A stretch of 28,653 nt of DNA from Mnemiopsis leidyi (Eukaryota > Ctenophora > Tentaculata > Lobata > Bolinopsidae), in contig JH152843.1 of assembly GCA_000226015.1 (NCBI GenBank), positions 246,094 to 274,746 on the forward strand, in the 5' to 3' direction. The translations under genes were made by a program, and so were the position numbers. The notes beneath the pieces are model-generated. The model saw only the letters and a list, made by a program, of their open reading frames with translations. It made no database searches and had not been told where the DNA came from. This document shows positions 13,301-24,000 of the stretch, one piece after another; position 1 is the stretch's first letter, and each line of letters starts with the position of its first letter.

Positions 13301-13408
13301 TTCCAGGATTTGATATCAAGGCTACTCCAAGTAGTCCCTGACGACAGAATCTCAGCTAAACAAGTTCTCAATCACAGCTGGTTGAAAGGTCGACCCTCCG
13401 AGGAGTGA
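7361..13408 (+). CDS. DCLK-like: Doublecortin-like-kinase-type Ser/Thr protein kinase (no DCX domain), 838 aa, 14 exons
   Basis: Exons: 7361-7430, 7570-7761, 8050-8151, 8281-8426, 8605-8717, 9380-9439, 9748-9919, 10114-10281, 11110-11517, 11630-11782, 12059-12382, 12527-12858, 12996-13170, 13307-13408. All phases match and the total is 839 codons. The first ATG (7361) follows an in-frame stop at 7319. Residues 75-88 are an Arg/Lys cluster ([14 protein letters not shown]). Residues 138-230 are charged and probably helical. Residues 342-570 are Pro/Ser/Thr/Glu-rich with many TP/SP sites. The kinase domain is about 575-831: glycine loop GDGNFAIV (582-589), Lys604, Glu621, HRDIKPEN with Asp696, DFG with Asp717, [10 protein letters not shown]. 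The segment [10 protein letters not shown] followed by SPYWD is DCLK-like. All catalytic residues are present, so an active CaMK-group kinase is expected. Known DCLKs carry N-terminal doublecortin domains and a C-terminal tail; here neither is seen and only seven residues follow the domain. The exon 3 donor (CTG|GTGCTT) is weak. Confidence 0.87.
8718..9379 (+). other. Intron 5 of the kinase gene
   Basis: The intron starts GTAAGC and ends TGATTTCAG. It holds a LINE-like 3' tail near 9000-9098 and otherwise AT-rich sequence. An open frame at 9198-9443 begins inside the intron and merely reads through the next exon. Confidence 0.7.
9000..9098 (+). mobile_element. Possible 3' end of a non-LTR retrotransposon
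   Basis: The segment AATGGAAGCAATAAACC then TTTATCATCATCAG has an AATAAA at 9077-9082 followed at once by ATC triplets. That layout is typical of 3' tails of some invertebrate non-LTR elements. No reverse-transcriptase frame is present, so at best it is a 5'-truncated copy. Confidence 0.35.
9920..9955 (+). repeat. 14-bp tandem repeat triplicating a splice donor
   Basis: GTAAGTACATATTT is repeated exactly at 9920 and 9934, and GTAAGTAC follows at 9948. The first copy is the donor of kinase exon 7 (phase 0). It joins the exon beginning at 10114 in frame. Confidence 0.85.
10282..11109 (+). other. Intron 8 of the kinase gene, with an X-box-like motif
   Basis: An 828-base intron (GTACTA to CGTTTTAG). 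It contains a perfect 12-bp palindrome CCCACGCGTGGG at 10536-10547 and a half-conserved RFX X-box-like site GTTGCCATGGCGAT at 10773-10786. Short open frames on both strands lack recognisable domains. An internal promoter for a shorter kinase isoform is conceivable but unproven. Confidence 0.5.
11823..11974. repeat. 152-bp imperfect inverted repeat (MITE-like or hairpin) in an intron
   Basis: Two 51-bp arms, 11823-11873 and 11924-11974, are inverted copies matching at 38 of 51 positions by hand alignment. The outer part, GACGTCAGAATTCT, is identical. A 50-base loop separates them. The element lies in intron 10 (11783-12058) of the kinase gene. It could be a short non-autonomous DNA transposon or a long RNA hairpin in the pre-mRNA. 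No clear target-site duplication was seen. Confidence 0.7.
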
Positions 13409-13570
13409 ACAAAAAACATTCCTTTTGTTTTGAGTCACCTCTCATTTTTTCTGACCTAATTGTTAATTTGCACCTTGCACTCAGCGAAGAAGTCTTGTGT
13501 GAAGTGGGTTTCCAAGTGCAAGAAGTGAAGTATTACTACAAAAATGTTCACTTTTAGACCATCTGTTGAG

Positions 13571-13576
13571 AATAAA
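13571..13576 (+). terminator. Candidate poly(A) signal of the kinase gene
   Basis: AATAAA lies about 163 bases after the stop codon. A second AATAAA near 13729 is an alternative. Confidence 0.5.
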
Positions 13577-14559
13577 ATTTAACTTTTAGTGCATGAATTT
13601 TGACGGCAAATAGAATTTGATGAGTAGAATTTGCGGAGGTTATTATTTTTGTAGACCAAATATTTTATTTAGCGTAACATTTGACATTGATATAGATTGT
13701 ATTACCCATTACTGCATCATTCAAATAAACGGAGACTTACTTATAAGTTCAACTAAATTTTTCATCTTCGTTTTGTTCTTTCGCAAGTAAGACAAACCAA
13801 AGAGTTGAAACTGCAAGTGCATTGGGTCATGTAGTTATTTTATCATTTTTCAGTTGATATATTGAGACTCCTTTATCAAGGGCCGATGAACGTGTGTCAA
13901 GACGATAGGCTAGTTAGCACTTAGCGGTTTTTTATGAAATTGTTGTGAGTGGATTGATATTAATTATTCAACACCTTCACGTCTAATCGAGCATTGACTC
14001 TGAATCTGTATGGTACTAGTACTACCACTTTTGTTTTGTTGAGTTTCAGGTACCTCATAAACGTATGATTATACCGCCAGCCGTCAAACTTTACCAATTT
14101 TTCTAAAAACTAGGTGCGTCAAGTTTAAAGTGAAATATTCATGTGAAAATTGAGGAAAGATAGAAGATGATCATGAAGTTTTTTATCAGAGTTATAAAAT
14201 AAAAGTTAAATATATATATACTAATTCTTTTAGTAGAGAATTTATTGACATACCATTGAATCGTAGATTTTTGTAGTTGTACAAATTAAAGAATATCGCA
14301 GTTTGCTGACATAGCCATGCATTTATTTTAAAAAAACTGTACGTAGTATAAACCCGATACTTGCGCATGGCATTGGCTGTGAACCAGCAAGCTGTAGTGT
14401 TGAGGTAGAGTTATGTTTTGGTGAAGTAATTCAATTTGTGCCAATTTTGAATATGTAGATGTTGTACTTGTAGTCTTTTAAAAATACAAAGATGTAAGAT
14501 TCAATCGACTGGAATTCCTTGAATCGAAGTGATAGTTTTCTTTCCTCTGTCAATCCATT

Positions 14560-14746
14560 TTAATTGCCAAACTCTTTCAAGTAGTCTGGGCCTACCTCCA
14601 TTTCCATGCCCTTAGCAGAATAAGAAATGACACAGGCTATATTACCATTCACATGTAAGAAAATCCTAGCAGCAGGACAGATTTCAGTTTTTAAATTCTC
14701 GATATAATTAGCTTGTCTGTGATCCCAAGCTAAATGCATAAAGCTT
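14560..14746 (-). other. Possible terminal coding exon, unidentified
   Basis: On the minus strand an acceptor-like AAATTTCAG is followed by 61 open codons and a stop (SFMHLAWDHRQANYIE near its start, GPDYLKEFGN at its end). It would need an upstream exon ending in phase 2, which I did not find. It may be a gene fragment or chance. Confidence 0.25.
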
Positions 14747-14903
14747 CTGAAATTTTTATGAATACTAATTTGTACAAAATTTGAACCATTCATGCAATGC
14801 ATAGTGCATACTTCACTTTCTGAATCACTAAAATCGTCAAAAGGTCAAAAGTTATGTTCGAATCTAAATTTGTGGATTTACACTTTCTATACAAAATGTT
14901 TAG

Positions 14904-15051
14904 CCGGGAAGGCGGACCAACTGATCCTAACTCGATATCCAATCGTCATTGCTTATTGCTTACGTGCACCAAAGGATCTACCTTCATTTCCAACTGATGA
15001 TGTGACTGAGTTGAATGAACTTGAGAACAAAATCATGTCGGAGAGGATCAG
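14904..15051 (+). other. Possible internal coding exon, unidentified
   Basis: The acceptor-like AAATGTTTAG is followed by an open, protein-like frame (QLILTRYPIVIAY, then LPSFPTDDVTELNELENK). It ends at a strong donor, ATCAG|GTAAGC. No compatible neighbouring exon and no family were recognised. Confidence 0.25.
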
Positions 15052-16197
15052 GTAAGCTTAATCAGCATCCATGATGTAACAAACCTTTCTATTGTAAAAA
15101 CCGGAAAATCACGTATTGAACGCGCAAATCACGCGCGTTAAAATGCCGGAAATTTTACACATCCCTTACTCCTCTGCAATATATATCAAAGTTAAGCACA
15201 CCCTCAAATTGAAGAGCTTGTAAGTTGTAACTTTGTAACTTCAGTTTTGAACAAATCCTGTTAACAAGCTTGACACCTTTTAAAAGCTGAGGCGTTTCTC
15301 TACAAGCCATGGTTTCTGAATTGTGTGATTTCGATTATCAGAAGTCGAGTTATGACCGATGTTAAAGTGCTAATTTCATCGTAAACTACACGATATTTTC
15401 AAAAACGCGCCAAATTACGAACGCTCTGGCATCCAGTTTAACCGCATGGCAGCGTCGATTTTAGCAATGCGTCTTACTGACACGATCAAATGCTATTCGT
15501 CCATATCATACTTCATCATCGTCCATTGGATCTAGTATCTACTGTCCATCTATATCATCTAGTCTCAACTTGGTCGGGATGGTGAGCCCAAGTTTAATGA
15601 AAATATGTTATTCGGAGCATGTATTAGAAGCAAGGAGGGGAGTCCGGAGAGCTGAGATTTGGGAATTGACGACAGTAAAATTCCTTTACGTATCGGTAAT
15701 TTTCTTATTTAAATATTATCAAACATCCTGCATATGCTGGCAGCTAGAAAGCGGGATTATGCTACGTCCCAATTTGACAACCGTTGAAGTTTAGGTGCCT
15801 CCCAAAAGCCCAAGGTTTGCTTTATTTGTCCATCAGTTGATGATTCTCCAAACCGTTTACCACCGGAGGCACTCTTTAAATGCCAAACTTCTTTAACCAA
15901 TAAAATGATAGGCTGTTAATATTTCAGTCAGTCCAATTAAAACTTGAAAAGGTCCAGACATGGACTTTCTCGATTTCGATTAAATTTTAAATGACCAAAT
16001 TATACAACAACGTAATGGAAACAGTGCATTACCGAAAGTTATATTCGGATATTATATTTCAACGGTAAATTGAAAAATTAAAATGGCTCCGAAGAAATTA
16101 AAAAAAACTTCGTAATATAAAATGTTCTAAAGATTGGAGTGCTACACATGAACAGTCTAGCTTTAAAATCATCAAATCTAACAAGTATTACGCCCGC

Positions 16198-16358
16198 TTA
16201 GTTAGGTCTCAGGCGGACGCTAGATTTCCATCTCTCAAATTCTAAAGGAGCTTTTTCGATTTGCCCTCTGCTAGTGCTAGAAGCAATTGAATTTGAGCAG
16301 CGGATACATTGTAAAAATAATTTCTGCCGAGAAGACTGTTGATGAAATACCACGGAAG
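16198..16358 (-). other. Possible terminal coding exon, unidentified
   Basis: On the minus strand TTTCCACTGTAG is followed by 52 open codons and a stop. They include LFLQCIRCSNSIASS (a CxxC pair) and LEFERWKSSVRLRPN. No partner exon was found. It could be a decayed gene fragment. Confidence 0.2.
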
Positions 16359-17115
16359 CTACAGTGGAAATATTGGCCATAAAACTGGAACAATTTTATT
16401 GCAGCTTGTCTGATGATATTGATACTGCCACTGGCTGCTGTTGATTTATACTATTACTAGTTTTCGGTTTTAGAAACTTAAAACCGGCCGTAAAATTTTA
16501 CCTTTTAAAAACAACGGAAGTGGATAATTTTGATGGTGATAACTGATATCGATAGTGAAATCAGGTGCAGACGAGCGCGATTCATGAAGAATGCGATTCG
16601 TGAAGTAATTACGATAGCTGATTCAATCGGCCCATTGCGATGTGTTTAGAAGCAAAACGCTGCACTGTTAAATTTGCATGTCGTCATATTGTGTCACATA
16701 ATCTATTAGTATTAATATTATTGTGATATCGGAAAAAAGCTTAAAAGTTAAAGTGGCATAAGAAATATAAATTAAGAATGAACTAATTGGTCAGAGTTGC
16801 GCATAAACTTAAAACCATAGATAAATCAGATAAGTATTTGAATAAATATCAAATATAATTGACATCATACTTCGAAGTAATACTCTGATATTGATACCTA
16901 CGCCGCGCAAAGGTGATAAACTCACAAATTTATATATATTCAGCGTATCATAACTTTGCAGAGGCAATTTGTGACGTCGACATGGTAACGGTGGCGCGCA
17001 CTGCACTATGTGTTAAATTGCTTTGTGGCCGCGGACAGCAGACAGCGGACACTGCCATCTACCTACCCACCCACCTACCACCACCAAAATCCGACCACTT
17101 TAAACCATCTACTTT

Positions 17116-17140
17116 ACTTTTTTGCCTTCGGCAAAAAAGT
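17116..17140. other. Perfect 11-bp hairpin, UUCG-type loop
   Basis: ACTTTTTTGCC and GGCAAAAAAGT are perfect inverted copies separated by TTC. Read as RNA this gives a C(UUCG)G tetraloop on an A/U-rich stem. It resembles a bacterial terminator but sits in an animal intergenic region about 735 bases beyond the end of the minus-strand gene's candidate poly(A) signal. Confidence 0.7.
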
Positions 17141-17874
17141 ATTAGAGATGAAAAAATTCAGTGGTTGTTCTAAAATATGCGTCATTACGCTTTTTTCGAT
17201 TTTCTGACTTATTTCAAAAGATTTTTGCGTGAAATTTGCTAGCTATACAATTTATTCTTAAATTAAGCATATGATATGGTCCCTTACTTGATTTTCAATA
17301 GAGATTACATTCTTTATGTATACGTTGTTATGACTCATGGAAAATTGCTAGAGATTGAAGTTGAAATTTTCGTAAAAATTATCATATTTTTAAAACCTAA
17401 TAGATATTTTGATAATTACAGTCAATTTGAGTAAAATTTCCAAAGCACAAACTCAGCTCAAAACCCATCAAATACCTCCATTTGCACATTGACATTAGCA
17501 TAAGAAAATTGTAAAGCGAAGCCACAGATGAATAACGTATGAAAATTACTTTCTTAACCATCGCTGGCCTTGAGATTCTTCGGTTTCTGGTATCGACCGG
17601 TAACATTGTTACCATATGGCTGTTGGATACACCGAAGAAAAATAAGTGTTAAGTAGCAGGTCCGAATTTATGCTACAACAAAATTGTCTACGATCCAAAG
17701 TCATGCAAACAGTTTCAAAACGCTTTTATAGATAAAATAAAATTAAATCGGTAAAACAGGTCAAAAGTTGTAGTCCAATGAAAATTTACATGGATTTACA
17801 CAATTTCGAATTTTTCTAAACGCGGAAATGACGCATATTTCTTAACTACGACTGTAAGTCACATTTTAGTTCAA

Positions 17875-17880
17875 TTTATT
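17875..17880 (-). terminator. Candidate poly(A) signal of the PH-SH3 adaptor gene
   Basis: AATAAA on the minus strand, 170 bases after the adaptor stop codon. Confidence 0.5.
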
Positions 17881-18049
17881 GCGCAGATTACATAAAGTTT
17901 AAAAGCAGTCGGTTTCAAACAGGAAACTAGGTAAGCAGCTTACGAGCAAACTTCATACCGATATTAAAATCAAAATTCATCAAATCAAATCATACAGAAC
18001 TCTATAACTTGAAGGTTGACTAGGAGACCGAGGCAAAGTGACTGCTTAT

Positions 18050-21000
18050 CTATAGCTCAAACGCGAGAGACAGGTAGCAAGAGGCGATTAATCCCTCCTG
18101 ACCTTGACAATCTAAAGCTTTCCACCAGTCCGAATTAACTCGTTCCTTGACCAACACCATCTGTCCTCGCTTCAGACTCAACAGATCCTGGAAACAGAGA
18201 ATAAACTTATTTAACCATTATAACAAGTTTAATCTAGTACTAAGTTAATAATTTTGTCTGGTGAAAAGTAGGTGAGTTCTGTTATTGTAACTAAAGTAAT
18301 TTTAACTAAAACACTTGCGACTTAAGTAACTGTAGCTGAAATATGGTTGCAACTAAAATACAGAAAACTTCCTAACTTTTTCAGGAAGAACTGTTCTACT
18401 GAGATTGAAACTCCACTCAGTGTGATAAACCTCGCCGTACTGGAACTCTCCCCAACACTCAGGGATCTCCTCGTCTAACATCGCTATCTTGTCTTCCTCC
18501 TGGGTCACGTGATGTAAGTGTGTCACGTGATGTAATTGTCATGTGATTGGACTGGAAAATGTATGAAGTATAGTGCACGGAATCGTGCAAATACGAGTCT
18601 TATTAACAACGTGTCTAGAAAGCTTGATTGATAACTAGCCACACCAGTAGCAATCCTCACATGAGTTATCACGAATACCAGTGTACAATGATTAGTGTGT
18701 CTCCCATGGGAACTGATGTAGACAGATTTGTACATTAGCATTTAGCACATTATACTATCTTGAAGTGATGAGACACGGTGCAGTATCTCTGTAAAAGTGA
18801 GAGCACAGTTCGGTGTCGGGTGTAAGCTACATAGCAAGAAGCTACATGCTACTTAGAATAAGCTAGACAGCTAGGAGCTATGTTTACCTTGATATACTCA
18901 GGTACTTCCGCAGGAGGAGAAGGAGCAGGCTTGTCAAGTTGTGGAGGAGCAGGCTTGTCAAGTTGTGGAGGAGAAGGAGGAGGGGTGCGCTCAGTAAGAG
19001 GTGGAGGAGGCGTTGGCTCGGCTGAGTTTTCAGAGAGATGGCTATGTCTACTGTCAGACCGACTCAAACTCCCGTTTTCGTCATTGAGAATATCATGGCT
19101 GGCAAACGAGACACTCTTAGACAATTCTCCGGAACTATGTGGGCGGTAATCTTCTATCAAAGCTTCGTAGAGAAGACCATCATCCTCGTCCTCTTCACAG
19201 AGTATTAACTCATTGTCAGCTCCGCTCGTTGAAACGAGACTGGATTTGTACGCTTCGTACCATTTTTGTCCTTCCTCCACCGACGGGAACTTGATTGTCA
19301 CCTAAGTCGGTATGATTGAGAAATTCAGTCGGTAAGATTGTGAGATTCCATCGACTTTAACGGTTAAAACTAAATTAACTAACATCTTGATGTTGTACAA
19401 CATCTGGTCGAGCGAACATTATTTCCGAGCCAACTATTGCTGAACAGGCGGAATTTATGATAAAGTTGCGTATCACATCATCGTTCCGATATTTAATTCG
19501 ATGGTTAAGAGAGGGTATAGCTGCTCTGAGCTCTCCAGACCGTAATTAGATTATTAAAAGTTGCTGACAAGGGACCGATAACAAAATTTTGACCAGCTGT
19601 CCACTGCCAAGTGTTCAGCTGCTTTTATGAAATTAGGTACTATATGCCAACCGACATGAACCGATACAAAATGTTTCGGTCCCATTATGATATTCGTTTA
19701 AAGAACAGACGCATTCTTGACATGACGAGTCCGAACTCCGTAGCGACACTAATTCAGCTCCAGATCGAGGTTCTTCATTCAACTTAATGATTTGTGCCGC
19801 GGTGACAACGGATAAACATCAAGATACAGTCATCCCCCGATTTACCGGGCTTTTCGGTGGAAAGCAAAAATGCACGGTAAATCGGGGAACCCGGTAAATC
19901 GGGGGAGTGCCATTTGAGTCCGTAATTGGGTCTAAATTGTCTCTTATAAGTCTATTTACCGTCTTATGTGTCTATATACCGTCTTTTTGTCACAGGAACA
20001 ATGTTTAATAAGTAAAAAGTGTTAGTCCGACTGTATTACATAGTTTTGACGACAAAATTTAACAGTTGCCTTAAAATAAATTTCGGGGGAAAGGAATGAG
20101 GCCCGGTAAATCGGGGGACCCGGTAAATCGGGGGTTAACTGTATTAACTTTGAAACCGAGCAGTAACATCAAGAGTGTTTGAAGTTCTAGCCGGTTTAAC
20201 TTACGACAGGATAAGCCAGTTCGGTGACATTGTAAACATTTCCGTTCTTCTTGCCGTCCGGGACAACCTCAATATGTGCAGCTGCAGTTAGAACCATCTG
20301 CGCTTTCAGAGGCTTCTTCTTTGATCCTAAGAAATGATTTCGGGTATTGAACTGGGATGAAACTTACAGTAGCGGTCCAAGACCCAAGTAAGAGAGTAAG
20401 AAAATTATGATAGACTATAAGTATCTAGTTTTTGTAGTATGTAGCACTGTAGTGATGTGAAATTGTTCGATGTCTTATACCCATCTATAAAACCCTAGTC
20501 ACTATTATAGTAACTAGTTGCTATGGTAGCTATTGTAACAACGCTCTAATGATTAACAACGCTCTAATGATTAACATACTGAACTACTTTCATTTGATGA
20601 GGAATGTGGATGATATATAAAAATATATATATCAAGACATCATAGACAATACATTATACACTGCTCACTGTACAGAATACATGAATAATTAGTTAAAGGT
20701 AGTAGAGCGTAGTAATTATGCGCTGTGTAATTAATAATCATCACGTCATGTGCTGTGAAATACAGCAGCGTAGTACATATATCACTAAGATTCAACAGTA
20801 CACTCATCCATCTCTAGCTACATCTAGTGCATTTAGTATAGACTGAGTAGCAGATTTTATAGTCGCTATTAGGATCGTGGACCAGGAAGTTAAGTTTTGA
20901 CATCGGTATTTGAATAAGTAAGTAAATCTATTTGGTGAATTTGCAGTAACTAAGTAACTGCAGGTCTCTGCTAGCTGCAGTATTTGCAGCTTTATTTTAT

Positions 21001-24000
21001 TTGAGGACGGAAAGACTCGAGTTAATAGTTTTTGGAGACCCTCTAGCTCGATCTACATAAGAGATAAATGTTCTTTTTTATTAAATAAACGCTATGAGCT
21101 AGCAATATAATGCAGCTTACATTGATTACTCAACCCAAAATTTGGCCAAACGGCAAACGTCAAGAAGAAATTATGAAATTGCGAAAATTCGTAAATTTGA
21201 ATTGATTTTGATGCGAGAAAAATTTACAGTCATGGAGTGGCCTGCCTTATGGATCCATAAGCATCGTTTATTTCAGTCGAATCCTAATGCACGAGATGGT
21301 CCGAGCTTGAGCTATTTATAACTTCATGCGATTAAAATTACTCCAAATTTGAAATATAGCAGTACACGTTTCAAAGAAAGTATGAATTTGGGACTTGTCA
21401 TGGAGGATGATGTTTTACGAGATCAGTAAACAGCTGTATTTTAAATTGTAAACAAGGAGCTATCGAGAACTGGTGTCTTGCATCTTGTAAACAAAATGCC
21501 ATTGTCAACAGCTGATCGTTTGTTTTCAACCTGCAAAGAATGAGAGTCGCTGCCCGTGCGAAACGCAATAATTCTTCACAAATTTCTGCCCTTTAAACAG
21601 ATTCTTCACCTCTACATTTCCTGAAACAAAAACAACATTACTGTAGCAGAGAAGACTACAATGCTACTCTCAGAAGTAGAGTGTCGGAAAAAGAACTTTA
21701 AACACTCTAAAATTTAAGTCATGACACAGTCTGGCCCAAAAATGCAGTCCAAAACGTGGAACAATACCTTTCCAAATAAACTCAGAAATATCGCTGCTAG
21801 TGTACCCTCCAGAAGGCACAATTTCTCCGTCCCGCCTCGTGTCGTAATCAAGGTAAGCTCTTGGTGCACTCTCCTCCTTTTCTGAGGGACTATCTGGAAA
21901 CAGAGCGGTTCATAAAGGTGGTTAAATGTGTGTCATGTGTCATGTGAAGATAGTGGTTTAATTATTGGGAGGGATATAAACACTTCGTCCCTTCTGTCAT
22001 GATACTATTTATAGATTGATACATGCATGGTCAAACTTGCCATAATTTAAACTGCCGTTGAAGTATGAAGAGTTAAAGGTCCGGATTAGAGGAAGCCTAC
22101 TTTGCTGTCAACAGGTTAAGAGGAAGATAACTGGAATGTAATATTTGACTCAATTAATGTAGGCACAATAAACATGTAGAATACTTACATTGCTGTAAGA
22201 GAGATCCAATTCTTGACGATATATCATCTGGAAGTTTCTTAAGTAACTTTTTCTCCTGTAGTTCTCCGAAAACGTTGATCGCCTCTGAAATGTGGATAAC
22301 TGTTGTACTGGTTGATAGGTGACAGGCAAGAAACATTATTCTTAAACAACTTTGATGAATAAAATAACCGACTAAATCTAAACTAATAAGTTAAAAATAC
22401 TGTTACAAAAAAGATGATTACATACCTATTACCTTGTGCTTTTCACAACAAAGATTTCTATGTGACTATGTTAACTAGAAAATTCAATATCCTACAATTA
22501 TAGATGTCTTCTCTTCTTATAACGATTGTCGCCATATAATTTTACTTCCAGTTCAAATATATCTAAATTTGGGCTGTAGTCTCCACTCAGAACTTGGCAC
22601 GTCACAACCAGGCAGCAGCTGACACCTTCATACAGTACACTAGTACAGTCCTCTGGGTGGATGCGGCTGCACAGTTCACAAGTGAGGAAGTAATTTACTC
22701 CAGGGCGAAATGTAGTTTAACATTAGAGGTGGCCGGGATGACAGGGTATTACAATTTGTTACCATGCTCAGTATTACTGTGACTGTGCTCAGTATTACTG
22801 TGATGATGTTCAGTATTACTGTGACTGTGCTCAGTTTACTGTGATGATGTTCAGTATTACTGTGACTGTGCTCAGTTTACTGTGAATAATGAACATGCTC
22901 AGTATTACTGTTACTATGCCCAATATTTCTATGTGAGTTTTGACTATGCTCATACATACTATACTGTAAGTAGTTGAAATAGATTTAAGTTTCTATTTTA
23001 TCATAACAGGGTGTAGACTGCGGTGTGGAAAATATGTTCTAATTTACAAACTTTAATTTACAAACTTTAAGTATGACCTTGTGTAAACTTTCCGCTCCAG
23101 AGGTAATTCATTTACATGAGTGACATATAGTGGAATTAGTCACCAGGGATTCAGGATTGTTAGAAAGGCCGACTCTAATTTATATGTTACAAGTACCGAC
23201 TCTAATTTTATATATAACAAGTAGGAACTGTTAATAAAATCTTTCTAAATGCCAAAAGTTTGCTGGTTCGAACCTTTTTAGGTCCAGATCTATCATGGAC
23301 GTTTTACTGCATCTATTACTAACTATGTACTTAGGTCCTTGAAAATAGTTTATGATTAGAAACTTACTCTTCATGGCTTTGTTTCTTTTGCGGTTAACGG
23401 CCGCTGCTGTGGTGCTAACAAAGTTACTGGCGAATTTAGAAGAAGCAGCGAGATTATTCTTTGAATCCTCTTCGGTCTCAGCATTTTCTCCAAAACGTTC
23501 ACGCCAATCCTCCCGGCCCCTAACAGCTTTGCGAAGATTTCCTAGATTTTTATACAACGGTTCCTGGCTCTTAAAAGTTTTGCTACCATTTTCATTCGAA
23601 TCCTCTTGACTCTCAAATATTTCGCTAACATTTTCATGCAAATCCTCTTGACTCTCAAATATTTCACTAACATTTTCAGGCAAATCCTCTTGACTCTCAA
23701 ATATTTCACTAACATTTTCAGGCAAATCCTCTTGACTCTCACAAATTTCGCTACCATTTTCATGCAAATCCTCTTGATTCTCAAAAATTTCGCAAACAGT
23801 TTCATACATATCCTCTTGACTCTCAAATATTTCAGTAACATTTTCATGCAAATCCTCTTGACTCTCACAGATTTTGCTTCCATCATCATGCAACTCCTCT
23901 CGACTCTCAAAAGTTTTGTTCACATTTCCGTGGAAATTACGAATGCTCGACAGACTACATTTCATCTCCTCAAGTTCATCCGTAAGAATGCCGAGATAGG

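Larger units (their letters stand above)
13577..17874. other. Space between convergent genes
   Basis: About 4.3 kb between the candidate poly(A) signals of the two main genes. It contains three weak coding-like segments (14560-14746 minus, 14904-15051 plus, 16198-16358 minus), a pyrimidine/ACC-rich tract near 17058-17094 and a perfect hairpin at 17116-17140. Otherwise it is AT-rich sequence without structure I can name. Confidence 0.5.
22285..23367 (-). other. Intron 1 of the adaptor gene
   Basis: A phase-1 intron with a GTAAGT donor and a CCACATTTCAG acceptor. It separates the 14-residue-repeat exon from the exons carrying the SKAP-like part. It holds a tandem array at 22765-22890 and a 27-bp duplication at 23169-23223. 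Confidence 0.7.

Noticed and set aside
21531-21893. Reading the PH region as an AFAP-type protein
   Set aside because: The PH segment has some AFAP-like look, but AFAPs have two PH domains and no C-terminal SH3; the overall order fits SKAP better, though AFAP kinship is not excluded.
23250-23290. TTCGAA within GGTTCGAACC, like a tRNA B box
   Set aside because: No A box, acceptor stem or anticodon arm can be drawn on either strand.
23542-23910. 122-codon minus-strand frame with RVKRICMK repeats
   Set aside because: An alternative frame of the same repeat array; it does not splice into the downstream PH-SH3 exons in phase.
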